Shown: piece after piece, positions 1 through 8,006 of the stretch
Layout of the letters: each line of letters starts with the position of its first letter
How positions within the stretch are numbered: the first letter of the stretch is position 1
Source of the DNA: Bacteroidota bacterium
GTDB taxonomy: Bacteria > Bacteroidota > Bacteroidia > Chitinophagales > Chitinophagaceae
DNA: 13,545 bases
Assembly: GCA_030831005.1 (NCBI GenBank)
Contig: JAURLW010000088.1
Span: forward strand, 1 to 13,545
Direction: 5' to 3'
The notes under the pieces: model-generated
The model's database searches: none
The model's input: only the letters and a program-made list of their open reading frames with translations
Told to the model about the DNA's origin: nothing
Translations under genes and position numbers: made by a program

Positions 1-981
1 ATTCAGCGTACTGCTGCTGAGCAAACGATTGAAAACGCGATAACCGTATTTAATTTAGAAAGTGACGAAATTAAAGGTCAAATCATTGGTAGAGAAGGAC
101 GTAATATCAGAGCATTAGAAGCAGCTACGGGAGTAGATTTAATCATTGATGATACTCCAGAAGCAATTATCTTATCGTGCTTCGATCCATTGCGTAGAGA
201 AATTGCACGTTTGTCCTTACAACGTTTAGTACAAGATGGTCGTATTCACCCAGCTCGTATCGAAGAAGTAGTAGAGAAAACGAAAAAACAATTAGAAGAG
301 CAAGTTATGGAAATTGGAGAACGCACCATTATTGAATTAGGTGTGCACGGTTTGCATAAAGACTTGGTACGTATGATTGGTAAAATGCGTTTCCGTTCTT
401 CTTACGGTCAAAATTTATTGATGCACTCTAAAGAAACAGCTAACCTTTGTGGTATTATGGCTGCTGAATTGGGTTTGGGTCAGAAAATAGTAAAATTAGC
501 AAAACGTGCTGGTTTACTTCATGATATTGGTAAAGTGCCAGATGAAGAAACAGAATTGAGCCACGCATTGTTGGGTGCTAAATTAGCAGAGAAATGTGGC
601 GAGCATGCTGCAATTGTAAATGCTATTGGAGCGCACCATGATGAAATGGAAATGACTTATATAATTTCTCCAATCATTCAGGCTTGCGATGCTATTAGCG
701 GTGCTCGTCCGGGTGCACGTAGAGAAATGATGCAAAGCTATTTACAACGTATCAAAGATCTAGAATCTTTGGCTATGGCTTATGATGGCGTAGAAAAAGC
801 ATATGCTATCCAAGCTGGTAGAGAATTGCGCGTTATTGTAGAAGCAGATAAAGTAAGTGATGCAGCAAGTGATACCTTGTCTTTTGAAATTGCAGATAAA
901 ATTCAAAAAGAAATGCAATATCCTGGGCAAATTAAGGTTACGGTTATCAGAGAATTACGTGCCGTAAATATTGCTCGATAA
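1..981 (+). CDS. rny: Ribonuclease Y, 3' part (5' end outside window)
   Basis: This is the C-terminal 326 residues of RNase Y, an endoribonuclease that starts mRNA decay and is normally anchored to the inner membrane by an N-terminal helix. The frame is open from base 1, so the gene begins upstream; the family is about 520 residues, so the anchor and most of the coiled coil are missing only because of the window edge. Counting from base 1, a KH RNA-binding domain carries the GxxG loop as GREG (residues 30-33). The HD phosphohydrolase domain follows, with the catalytic LLHDIGK pair at H174-D175 and a downstream AHHDE metal-binding segment. An ATG at 190 lies inside the KH domain and is not the true start. 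A strong terminator follows the stop, so it ends its transcription unit. The identification is secure. Confidence 0.95.
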   Translation: MQRTAAEQTIENAITVFNLESDEIKGQIIGREGRNIRALEAATGVDLIIDDTPEAIILSCFDPLRREIARLSLQRLVQDGRIHPARIEEVVEKTKKQLEEQVMEIGERTIIELGVHGLHKDLVRMIGKMRFRSSYGQNLLMHSKETANLCGIMAAELGLGQKIVKLAKRAGLLHDIGKVPDEETELSHALLGAKLAEKCGEHAAIVNAIGAHHDEMEMTYIISPIIQACDAISGARPGARREMMQSYLQRIKDLESLAMAYDGVEKAYAIQAGRELRVIVEADKVSDAASDTLSFEIADKIQKEMQYPGQIKVTVIRELRAVNIAR

Positions 982-998
982 TTAATAATTTATTACCG

Positions 999-1030
999 AA
1001 AAGCTGTATGCCTTGCATGCAGCTTTTTTT
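999..1030 (+). terminator. Intrinsic terminator after rny
   Basis: A 12-bp stem pairs 999-1010 (aaaagctgtatg) with 1016-1027 (catgcagctttt). It has one G-U wobble and a 5-nt loop, and a run of T covers 1024-1030. It lies 17 nt past the rny stop and separates rny from the DUF5683 gene. It is the only clear structure in the 95-nt gap. Confidence 0.85.
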
Positions 1031-1063
1031 ATTGCTTAAACTAGAACTTTAGTTATTTTATTT

Positions 1064-1071
1064 TATTTTTG
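1064..1071 (+). promoter_or_regulatory. Possible -7 element (TAnnTTTG) before the DUF5683 gene
   Basis: TATTTTTG matches the Bacteroidota primary-sigma -7 consensus TAnnTTTG. It ends only 5 nt before the ATG at 1077, so a transcript from it would be nearly leaderless. No TTTG is present at the -33 spacing, and the region is T-rich enough for a chance match. Weak call. Confidence 0.25.
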
Positions 1072-1076
1072 ATTTC

Positions 1077-1652
1077 ATGTTGAAGCCTTTTTTTGTTAGT
1101 AGTCTTCTTTGTTGCTTGAGTTCATTAACCATGTTTGCTCAAACTTCACCGGCATCGGATAGTACCACTATTCGATGGGAAGGGAAATGGTCGACACCGA
1201 AAGAACGCTTTCAGCCGATACCTAAAAAAGCAATTATGTATAGCGCCATTTTACCGGGCTTAGGACAGGTATATAATCGTCAATATTGGAAAGTACCCAT
1301 CATTTACGCGGGTATGGCAGCGGCCTTTATTGCTTATGATTTTAATAGCAGCCGCTATGAAACCTATAAAAAAGCATACATCGCTAGAATTGATAATAAT
1401 CCATCTACGACAGATGAATTTGTAGGCCTATACACCGATGCTAATTTAAAAACCTTACAAGATAGTTATAAACGCTTCGCCGATATGACGATATTGTTTA
1501 CCGCAGTAGGTTTTGCCATTCAATCTTTAGATGCGCTCACTGCTGCTCATCTCAAGAATTTTGATGTTTCAAAAGATATTAGTTTCAGATTTAGCCCTAC
1601 TGTATTGCCAAGTGGACAAATAGGTATTGCGATGATTTTTAAAACCCATTAA
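1077..1652 (+). CDS. DUF5683 domain-containing envelope protein
   Basis: This 191-residue protein belongs to a Bacteroidota-typical family of unknown function. Residues 1-21 look like a type I signal peptide (hydrophobic core, cleavage at FA-Q). The DUF5683 domain follows, with the hallmark SAILPGLGQVYNRQYWKVP at about 56-74, where 'GLGQ.YN..YWK' is the recognisable part. It runs into a hydrophobic stretch at about 74-88, and a second hydrophobic stretch lies at about 137-152, so it probably sits in or near the inner membrane. The pcm gene starts 4 nt after its stop, implying co-transcription. From memory, DUF5683 genes in many Bacteroidota sit beside parA/parB, dapB and lepB. None of these is here, so this may be a paralogue or a rearranged locus. 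The family assignment is fairly sure; the function is unknown. Confidence 0.8.
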   Translation: MLKPFFVSSLLCCLSSLTMFAQTSPASDSTTIRWEGKWSTPKERFQPIPKKAIMYSAILPGLGQVYNRQYWKVPIIYAGMAAAFIAYDFNSSRYETYKKAYIARIDNNPSTTDEFVGLYTDANLKTLQDSYKRFADMTILFTAVGFAIQSLDALTAAHLKNFDVSKDISFRFSPTVLPSGQIGIAMIFKTH

Positions 1653-1656
1653 GGAC

Positions 1657-2325
1657 ATGCTACAAGCTATTCCAAGAGAAGATACATTTTTACATAAAGG
1701 ATTACGTACTAAATTAGTCAATGAGCTTATCAACTTGGGTATTAAAGATGCCTCTGTAATTGCGGCTATTCAAAACATACCTCGACATTTTTTTTTAGAG
1801 CCTGGTTTTGAGCGCTATGCCTATGAAAATAGAGCCTTTACAATTTTAGCTAATCAAACTATTTCTCATCCGTATACAGTTGCCTTTCAAACGGAATTAT
1901 TAGCTATCAAAAAATATGATAAAGTTTTAGAAGTTGGTACAGGAAGTGCTTATCAGTCTTGCGTATTAGCAGAATTAGGTGCTCAAGTATTTACCATTGA
2001 GCGACAAAAAGAGTTGTATGATTATGCTAATCATTTTTTCTACTTAAAAAAATATGGAACCATCAAACGCTTTTATGGTGATGGTTTTGCAGGCTTGCCT
2101 ACCTATGGACCTTTCGATAAAATAATTATTACAGCCGGTGCGCCTAAAATTCCAGAACAACTTATCACACAGTTAAAACCAGGTGGTATTATGATTATTC
2201 CTCTTGGCGAAAATGAACAACAACAAATGTTGCGCATTACTAAATTGGAAGATGGAAGCTTGCGAGAAGAACAGTTTGGTAGTTTTTCATTTGTACCTAT
2301 GTTAGAAGGGAAAAATGATAAATAG
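1657..2325 (+). CDS. pcm: Protein-L-isoaspartate O-methyltransferase
   Basis: This enzyme transfers a methyl group from S-adenosylmethionine to L-isoaspartyl residues in damaged proteins, starting their repair to aspartate; it is cytoplasmic. The 222-residue length is normal. The active-site region is NQTISHPYTVA at about 66-76, with the catalytic Ser at S70. SAM motif I is VLEVGTGSAYQ (90-100), the acidic residue of motif post-I is E115 in FTIER, GDGFAGLP is at 141-148, and the family-typical FVPM is near the C-terminus (212-215). Small departures from the usual sequence are Asn for Gly before QTIS, His for Gln after it, and Ala for Gly in GTGSAY; none removes a key group. It starts 4 nt after the DUF5683 stop, so the two are probably one transcript. 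A T9 run at 1788-1796 keeps the frame. Confidence 0.93.
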   Translation: MLQAIPREDTFLHKGLRTKLVNELINLGIKDASVIAAIQNIPRHFFLEPGFERYAYENRAFTILANQTISHPYTVAFQTELLAIKKYDKVLEVGTGSAYQSCVLAELGAQVFTIERQKELYDYANHFFYLKKYGTIKRFYGDGFAGLPTYGPFDKIIITAGAPKIPEQLITQLKPGGIMIIPLGENEQQQMLRITKLEDGSLREEQFGSFSFVPMLEGKNDK

Positions 2326-2360
2326 GCTTACAATAACCTTGATACTTTTATAAATTCAGA

Positions 2361-4667
2361 ATGATGAAAAGAATTTTCTTAGCGTTAAGCGCAGTGCTAT
2401 TTTTTTGTGGCAATACTAATGCGCAATCAATAGCATTAATTCCATATCCAAATTCTTGTGTAATAGCAAGCGATTCTTTTTTATTAGATCCCAGTGTTAG
2501 CATTGTTTTGCCTAATCTAGTATCTAGCCAAGATGCAGCAATTTCAATTTGCTTGAGTTCTTTACAAACCCAATTAGGTTTTGCTAACCGCGTAGATCAA
2601 AAGGGCGCTACTGCTAAGCAAATCCAATTGGTCTTAGCACAATTAGATAATGCTAGTCAAGATGCCTATGAAATGAATATAGATCAAAAAGGCATTTTAA
2701 TTAAAGCAAATAGTAAAGCTGGTTTGTTTTATGCTATGCAAACATTGCTTCAATTATTGCCTAATACTAGTAGGCATACAGCAGTTAAAATTCCTTGCTT
2801 AACTATTAAAGATGCACCTCGTTTTGCTTGGAGAGGTATGCACTTAGATGTTAGTAGGCATTTTTTTAATACACAGTTTATAAAAGAGTACATCGATTTT
2901 TTAGCGGCCTATAAAATGAATGTTTTTCACTGGCACTTATGTGATGACCAAGGGTGGAGAATTGAAATAAAAAAATATCCAAAGTTGACGGAAATTGGTG
3001 CTTGGCGAGTAGATAGAGATAAAGAGTGGAGAGATGCACAACCTATTCAGGCTGGAGAAAAAGCTACTTATGGTGGTTTTTATACTCAAAAAGAAATAAA
3101 AGAAATTGTTGCTTATGCGGCAGCACGAAATATTACCATTGTTCCGGAAATAGAAATGCCAGGTCATTCTATTGCTGCTTTAGCAGCTTACCCAAATTTG
3201 TCGTGTACACAAGTGCCACAGCAAGTTATTCCAGGAGGTATCTATCCTAAGGGCATTCAAGCAAACTATTGTGCTGGCAATGACAGTGTATTTGTTTTCT
3301 TACAATCGATCTTAGAAGAAGTTATGCAATTATTCCCTTCAAAGCTTATTCATATTGGAGGAGATGAAGTAGATAAAACCGATTGGAAACATTGTGCTAA
3401 ATGTCAAGCAAGAATAGAACAAGAACAATTAAAGAATGAAGAAGAACTACAAAGTTGGTTTATCAGAAAAATTGAACAATATGTGGTCAGTAAAGGAAGA
3501 AATATTATTGGTTGGGATGAGATTCTAGAAGGCGGATTAGCGCCCAATGCTAGTGTAATGAGTTGGAGAGGTGAGCAGGGTGGTATTGCTGCTGCAAAAA
3601 TGAAACATCATGTGGTGATGACTCCAGGTACACATTGTTATTTCGATCATTATCAAGCAGATCCAAGTACTGAACCTATTGCTATTGGTGGTTTTACAAC
3701 ACTGAAAAAAGTGTATAGTTACGAACCCATACCGGCAGCGCTACCTTCAGCATTTCATCAGTATGTTTTAGGTGCACAAGCTAATTTATGGACGGAATAT
3801 ATCCCCACTGTAGAGCAAGCTGAATATATGGTTTTGCCAAGAATGCAAGCGTTATCGGAGGTGTTATGGAGCGCTAATGAAATACGCAATTGGAACTCTT
3901 TTTCTTCAAGACTTCAAAATCATTTACGAAAATTTGAACAAGAAGGATGGCGTTATTGCGAAGGTAATTTTAAAGTTGCCATGAAACCTGTTTTAGAAGA
4001 TCACAAGATGCGTGTTCAGTTAGAAACAGAATCAATAGAAGATCCTATCTATTATACTTTAGATGGTAGCGATCCTAGTTTATTTTCAGCTATTTACAAA
4101 GAACCGATTACACTTAGTTCAAGTACCCTATTAAAAGCGCAATTGGCGCGTAAACAAGTTCTTAAGGGAAAGCCCAGTAGTTTAAATTTTACGATGCACA
4201 AGGCTTTCTCTCTTATGCCAAGTTTTGAGAAACCTTATAGCAATTATTATCCTGCTAATGGAGCAATGACTTTAACAGATGGCGTTTTTGGAACGAATGA
4301 TCATCATGCTAATTGGTTGGGTTGGAGCAAGTCGGAAATGATCACTACACTTTCTTTCCCTAAGGATACACTATTGCAAGAAGTGGAATTAGGTTGCTTA
4401 CAAAATTATGCATCTTGGATTTTCTTCCCAGAAAACATTACCGTGAGTGCTATTTTGAAAGATGGAAGTACTAAAGAATTGGCTACCTATAAGACGGATA
4501 TTAAAAATACCAAAGGAGCCATAGTTAATAGAGTTAAACTCAGTTTCCCAGTACAAAAAATTACAAAATTAAAAATTACTGCTGGTCCTTTACCGGCATG
4601 TCCTAAAAATCATCCTGGTTATGGAGATACGGGTTGGTTATTTTTTGATGAGCTCGTAGTTAGGTAA
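2361..4667 (+). CDS. Secreted beta-N-acetylhexosaminidase, GH20
   Basis: This 768-residue glycoside hydrolase removes terminal GlcNAc/GalNAc from chitin oligosaccharides, peptidoglycan fragments or glycoproteins. A type I signal peptide spans about 1-21 (cleavage after NTNA), with no lipobox, so it should be periplasmic or secreted. A GH20b-like N-domain (about 24-150) precedes the TIM-barrel. The barrel shows WRGMHLDVSRHFF (157-169, with the sugar-binding Arg), HWHLCDDQGWR (190-200) and the catalytic HIGGDE with D335-E336, the pair used for substrate-assisted catalysis through the acetamido group. A chitobiase-type C-domain (YTLDGSDPS, about 545-615) and a discoidin/F5-8-like domain (about 625-768) follow. 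It begins 35 nt after pcm with no clear promoter, so read-through is possible. No SusC/SusD or other polysaccharide-utilisation genes are adjacent. Its last 8 nt overlap the end of the convergent aroC. Confidence 0.95.
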   Translation: MMKRIFLALSAVLFFCGNTNAQSIALIPYPNSCVIASDSFLLDPSVSIVLPNLVSSQDAAISICLSSLQTQLGFANRVDQKGATAKQIQLVLAQLDNASQDAYEMNIDQKGILIKANSKAGLFYAMQTLLQLLPNTSRHTAVKIPCLTIKDAPRFAWRGMHLDVSRHFFNTQFIKEYIDFLAAYKMNVFHWHLCDDQGWRIEIKKYPKLTEIGAWRVDRDKEWRDAQPIQAGEKATYGGFYTQKEIKEIVAYAAARNITIVPEIEMPGHSIAALAAYPNLSCTQVPQQVIPGGIYPKGIQANYCAGNDSVFVFLQSILEEVMQLFPSKLIHIGGDEVDKTDWKHCAKCQARIEQEQLKNEEELQSWFIRKIEQYVVSKGRNIIGWDEILEGGLAPNASVMSWRGEQGGIAAAKMKHHVVMTPGTHCYFDHYQADPSTEPIAIGGFTTLKKVYSYEPIPAALPSAFHQYVLGAQANLWTEYIPTVEQAEYMVLPRMQALSEVLWSANEIRNWNSFSSRLQNHLRKFEQEGWRYCEGNFKVAMKPVLEDHKMRVQLETESIEDPIYYTLDGSDPSLFSAIYKEPITLSSSTLLKAQLARKQVLKGKPSSLNFTMHKAFSLMPSFEKPYSNYYPANGAMTLTDGVFGTNDHHANWLGWSKSEMITTLSFPKDTLLQEVELGCLQNYASWIFFPENITVSAILKDGSTKELATYKTDIKNTKGAIVNRVKLSFPVQKITKLKITAGPLPACPKNHPGYGDTGWLFFDELVVR

Positions 4668-5640
4668 GCGCTTTGTGTCTTAAGTAAGCATCCGCTAAAG
4701 CAATTGCTGTAGCTGCCTCTATGACAACGGGTGCCCTTAATGCAATGCATACATCATGTCTGCCTTGTACGGTAAATTGTTCCAATTGATTGCTGGCTAA
4801 ATTAATACTCTCTTGTTGCTGCGCTGTGCTACTCGTAGGCTTAATGGCTACTCTAAATATAAGTGGGTTGCCATTGCTAATGCCTCCATTAATACCGCCA
4901 GCATGATTTGTTTTGGTTGTGCCATCTTTGTCGATTAGGGCATCATTATGTTGACTCCCGCTCATGTTAGCGGCTTCAAATCCACTGCCAAATTCAATAC
5001 CTTTTGTTGCCGGTATAGCAAAAACGAGTTGACTTATTTGTGATTCTAGAGATTCGAAAAAAGGTTCGCCTAATCCTATTGGCATATTCGTTGCACAACA
5101 TTCAATAATACCACCAATACTATCTTTAGCTTTTAAGGCTTCCTCAATTGCTTGGTCTATATTTTTTTTGCCACCCGCTTCTATGAGTGCTGCTTGAATG
5201 GAGATCGGTTGAATTATTTTTTTTGCAATCACCCCTGCCGCTACTAAACAAAGGGTTAGTCTGCCCGATGCATGCCCTCCTCCTCTTGGATCATTGAAGC
5301 CTTTGTGTTTTTTATGAAGCACAAAATCTGCATGACCTGGTCTAGGTATTTGGGAGAAACTATCATAGTCGGATGAGCGTTGCGTTTCATTTTTAAATTG
5401 AATGCAAATGGGAGCGCCCGTTGTATGCCCTTTGTATACGCCACTTACTAATTGTGGCAGATCGGTTTCTATTCTGGTAGTAGTGCCTTTTGCTCCAGGC
5501 TTTCTTCTTTCAATATCTGTCATGAAATCTTCTTCGCTTATAGCTATTCCTGCCGGACAACCATCGATAATAATACCTATTGCAGGTTCGTGTGAGGCGC
5601 CAAAAATTTGAACAGTAAAAATTTTTCCAAAAGCATTCAT
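4660..5640 (-). CDS. aroC: Chorismate synthase (short, divergent form)
   Basis: It catalyses the last shikimate step, 5-enolpyruvylshikimate-3-phosphate to chorismate, with reduced FMN. Conserved features are SH at 16-17 in GASHEP, RRKPG at 45-49, RPGHAD (100-105, second catalytic His H103), NHAGGINGG at 245-253, KPTSS (267-271) and GRHD (293-296). At 326 residues it is about 30 shorter than the usual 350-360; the missing part is the variable segment after the LVAAGVIAKK helix, here only about residues 144-172. The common GGGRSSARET is replaced by GGGHASGRLT (120-129), and GESHG by GASHE. I recall a GGGHxSGRLT form in clostridial enzymes, so this is probably a divergent clade rather than a decayed gene. 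It is the last gene of aroB-aroA-aroC, 5 nt after aroA. No terminator separates it from the convergent GH20 gene. Confidence 0.92.
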   Translation of the reverse strand: MNAFGKIFTVQIFGASHEPAIGIIIDGCPAGIAISEEDFMTDIERRKPGAKGTTTRIETDLPQLVSGVYKGHTTGAPICIQFKNETQRSSDYDSFSQIPRPGHADFVLHKKHKGFNDPRGGGHASGRLTLCLVAAGVIAKKIIQPISIQAALIEAGGKKNIDQAIEEALKAKDSIGGIIECCATNMPIGLGEPFFESLESQISQLVFAIPATKGIEFGSGFEAANMSGSQHNDALIDKDGTTKTNHAGGINGGISNGNPLIFRVAIKPTSSTAQQQESINLASNQLEQFTVQGRHDVCIALRAPVVIEAATAIALADAYLRHKALT

Positions 5641-5645
5641 GGTAT

Positions 5646-6890
5646 TTATTTTAGCAGACTATTTAAGTCGTTATAAAAATTGGGGTAAGATTTTTCTACG
5701 GCTTCTTTCCCTATTAATTCAATAGGTGTTTGAGTATACACGCTTGCAATGCTTGCTGCCATTGCAATGCGATGATCATGATAACAATTAATAGGTCCTC
5801 CTTTGAAAATAGCAACACCTTCAATGTGAATGGTATCATCTTGAATATCAAAAGGAATTCCTAACTGTTGCATCATAGCACTGCAAGATACTAAACGATT
5901 ACTTTCTTTATTTATTAATCTATGTATACCACTAATGCTAGAGGTTCCAGAGCAAGTTCCTGCAAGCACACATAAGATAGGGAATAAATCAGGGCAATCT
6001 ATTATGTTTATACTAAAGGCCTTTCTTTTATTAGCTTCAATTTGCAATGTATTGGGCAACCATTGCACAGATGCGCCCACTTGTGTTACTACATTCAAAA
6101 TGGCTTTGTCGGCCTGTACACTCTCTGGATTAAGACCATGTAAGTTTATCTTTCCTTTTATAGCGGCAAGTACTATAAAATTACTGGCACTGCTCCAATC
6201 GCTTTCAATAGTTATATGTTGAGAATTGCTGTGCTTTTCTGAGGGGCTTATATAAAAGTCATGATAGCCCTCACTTTTAATCGGCATACCTAAAGAAGCT
6301 AAGAGTTGTATCGTTAAATCAATATAAGGTTTGCTTACCAGTTCTTTTACTTGAATATGAATATCCTCAGTGCAAGTATACGCTAATGCAATAAGGAGTC
6401 CGGTTAAATATTGCGAACTTTCGTTTCCAGCTATTACAATTTTGGAGCCTTTAATAGGACCTTGAATAGATAAGGGTAAATACTCGTTTTCTGTACCTAT
6501 TTGTATTTGAAGTGCTTCTGCAAATTGCGCTATGTGTTGCATTTTTCGTTTAAGTAAACTGCCACTTCCGTTAAGGGTATAGGTATTAGTGGTGGTAGCA
6601 AGTATAGGTATAAACATACGAGTACAAAGACCGCTTTCCCCGCAATGCAAGCTTGGTAGGGCTGCTAAAGATCCATTGCTACGGATAATTGTTGCGTCTT
6701 CTTGTAGGTGTATCGATGCACCTAATTGTTGTATGATTGATAAAGCCGTTTGCTCATCTTGAGAGCCCCCGGGATTTTGTATTGTAGTAATGCCATTAAA
6801 CAGTAAGGCGCAAGCATAGGCGCGCTGCGTATGGCTTTTAGAAGCAGGTATTAGAATAGTGCCGGATATCTCGTTAAGTGCTAAGTGCAT
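5646..6890 (-). CDS. aroA: 3-phosphoshikimate 1-carboxyvinyltransferase (EPSP synthase)
   Basis: It joins phosphoenolpyruvate to shikimate-3-phosphate, step 6 of the shikimate pathway, in the cytoplasm. The 414-residue protein keeps the key residues: PASKSHTQR (15-23, K18 and R23), GESG with R91, SSQ (158-160) for shikimate phosphate, the catalytic Asp in CPDLFP (D301), KESNR (328-332), DHRIAM (372-377) and K400 in KSYPNF. The loop matching E. coli NAGTAMRP reads ESGLCTRM (85-92), so the positions of E. coli Thr97 and Pro101 are Leu88 and Met92, which matters for glyphosate binding. The start is fixed by its neighbour: the ATG shares its A with the aroB stop (TAATG), so translation is probably coupled. 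aroC follows after 5 nt. Confidence 0.95.
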   Translation of the reverse strand: MHLALNEISGTILIPASKSHTQRAYACALLFNGITTIQNPGGSQDEQTALSIIQQLGASIHLQEDATIIRSNGSLAALPSLHCGESGLCTRMFIPILATTTNTYTLNGSGSLLKRKMQHIAQFAEALQIQIGTENEYLPLSIQGPIKGSKIVIAGNESSQYLTGLLIALAYTCTEDIHIQVKELVSKPYIDLTIQLLASLGMPIKSEGYHDFYISPSEKHSNSQHITIESDWSSASNFIVLAAIKGKINLHGLNPESVQADKAILNVVTQVGASVQWLPNTLQIEANKRKAFSINIIDCPDLFPILCVLAGTCSGTSSISGIHRLINKESNRLVSCSAMMQQLGIPFDIQDDTIHIEGVAIFKGGPINCYHDHRIAMAASIASVYTQTPIELIGKEAVEKSYPNFYNDLNSLLK

Positions 6891-7918
6891 TATAAAGTGC
6901 TTGCAGCAATAAGTTTTTTTAATTGATCAATAGAAATATTCTGAATATGCGGTTTGCCTATGGCATCTAATAAAATAAAATCAATACCCACTGCATTACT
7001 TTTTTTATCATGCCTTACTATACTGTCGATAAGCGTGTTTGAAAAATCAATGTGTGTAGGTAACTGATATTGCTGTAAGAGATTTTTAATTTTTAGGGTA
7101 TTTGCAGGATCAAATTTTCTTAATACTTCAGAAAGTTTGCAAGCATATAAAATACCTAAACCTACTGCTTGTCCGTGCGGTATACTATGTGCTTTTTCAA
7201 TAGCATGACCAATAGTATGACCAAAATTTAATAATTTTCTTACATGGCTTTCTTTGAAATCAGCCATGACCATTTTATTTTTTGTGCTAACACAATGTTG
7301 AATAAGTGCATCTATTTTATGGATATCTTTTTGATAGTCTTCGATGGTATGCATAAAAAGCATATCAAAAAAGCGCACATCACTTAGACAGGCATATTTA
7401 ATAATTTCTCCAAACCCATTTTTAAATTCATCTAAAGGAAGACTATTTAAAAAAGAATAGTCCATTAAAATAAAAGAGGGCAAATTAAAGGTGCCAACTA
7501 GATTTTTTTGTTCGCCAAAATTGATGCCATTTTTTCCTCCAATGGAGGCGTCTACCATACTGAGTAGGGTAGTGGGAACTAAGCCAAATTCGATACCTCT
7601 CATATAAATGGCTGCAACAAAACCTGTAATATCGCCAACAACGCCTCCGCCTACACCTACCAATAGGCTTTGTCTATTAGCATTGAATTGAAGTAATTGT
7701 TCAATAATGGAGTGAATAATATCCCAGCATTTGCTGTTTTCGCCTGAAGGTATAAGAATATGAGGATGGTTTTCGAATAGAGAAGCGTGTTGTTCATAAA
7801 CGCATGCATCAATTAGATAGATAACTTGTTGCTCCTTTGCAATAGAAGAAATTAACTTAAAAGGTTCATTGATATAATAATTAACCTGCTTGCCATCAAA
7901 TGATTCACAATATTGCAT
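6890..7918 (-). CDS. aroB: 3-dehydroquinate synthase
   Basis: It converts 3-deoxy-D-arabino-heptulosonate 7-phosphate to 3-dehydroquinate, step 2 of the shikimate pathway, with NAD+ and a divalent metal. The 342-residue length is slightly below the usual 350-365. Visible motifs are the NAD-binding GGGVVGDITGFVAA (90-103), PTTLLSMVDASIGGKNGIN (115-133), the metal ligand E171 in GFGEIIKYA, H234 in LNFGHTIGHAIE, and H248 in PHGQAVG. It is the first gene of aroB-aroA-aroC and overlaps aroA by 1 nt. The 86-nt upstream gap holds the sodA terminator. A 7-of-8 match to TAnnTTTG (TAACTTTA, 7933-7940, minus) lies 14 nt before the ATG but has no good -33 partner, so the operon promoter is unproven. Confidence 0.96.
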   Translation of the reverse strand: MQYCESFDGKQVNYYINEPFKLISSIAKEQQVIYLIDACVYEQHASLFENHPHILIPSGENSKCWDIIHSIIEQLLQFNANRQSLLVGVGGGVVGDITGFVAAIYMRGIEFGLVPTTLLSMVDASIGGKNGINFGEQKNLVGTFNLPSFILMDYSFLNSLPLDEFKNGFGEIIKYACLSDVRFFDMLFMHTIEDYQKDIHKIDALIQHCVSTKNKMVMADFKESHVRKLLNFGHTIGHAIEKAHSIPHGQAVGLGILYACKLSEVLRKFDPANTLKIKNLLQQYQLPTHIDFSNTLIDSIVRHDKKSNAVGIDFILLDAIGKPHIQNISIDQLKKLIAASTL

Positions 7919-7978
7919 ACAACCTATTTTTGTAAAGTTACTAGAAACTAATGGTAATTTAAAAGCACATATAGCAAT

Positions 7979-8006
7979 AAAAAAAGGAGCCTAAGCTCCT
8001 TTTTTT
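7979..8006 (-). terminator. Perfect-stem intrinsic terminator after sodA
   Basis: A perfect 12-bp inverted repeat pairs 7979-7990 with 7995-8006 around the 4-nt loop 7991-7994. It has a GC core (ggagc/gctcc) and A7/T7 flanks, so it can work on both strands. The sodA stop codon (8005-8007) overlaps its edge. It ends the sodA transcript and insulates the aro operon. Confidence 0.9.

Noticed and set aside
2343..2350. TACTTTTA as a -7 element for the GH20 gene.
   Set aside because: It misses the final G of TAnnTTTG and has no -33 partner, so read-through from pcm explains expression equally well.
2937..3250. Open frames of 76 (minus) and 74 (plus) codons within the GH20 gene.
   Set aside because: They lie over the conserved GH20 catalytic domain, are rich in unusual residues and have no recognisable motifs.
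4663..4720. Weak inverted repeats after the GH20 stop (aagcgctt, agcaattgct, gcttt...aaagc) as a terminator.
   Set aside because: The first two are loop-free palindromes, the third is a 5-bp stem with a long loop, and no T tract follows.
5162..5224. Two 8-nt homopolymer runs (5162-5169 and 5217-5224) in aroC, and a T9 run at 1788-1796 in pcm, as possible phase-variation or slippage sites.
   Set aside because: All keep the frame, encode Lys-Lys or Phe-Phe in plausible places, and such runs are common in AT-rich DNA. The genes are housekeeping genes, not surface antigens.
5256..6222. Open frames of 62, 69 and 95 codons within aroC and aroA.
   Set aside because: They overlap conserved aro coding sequence in other frames and show no family signature.
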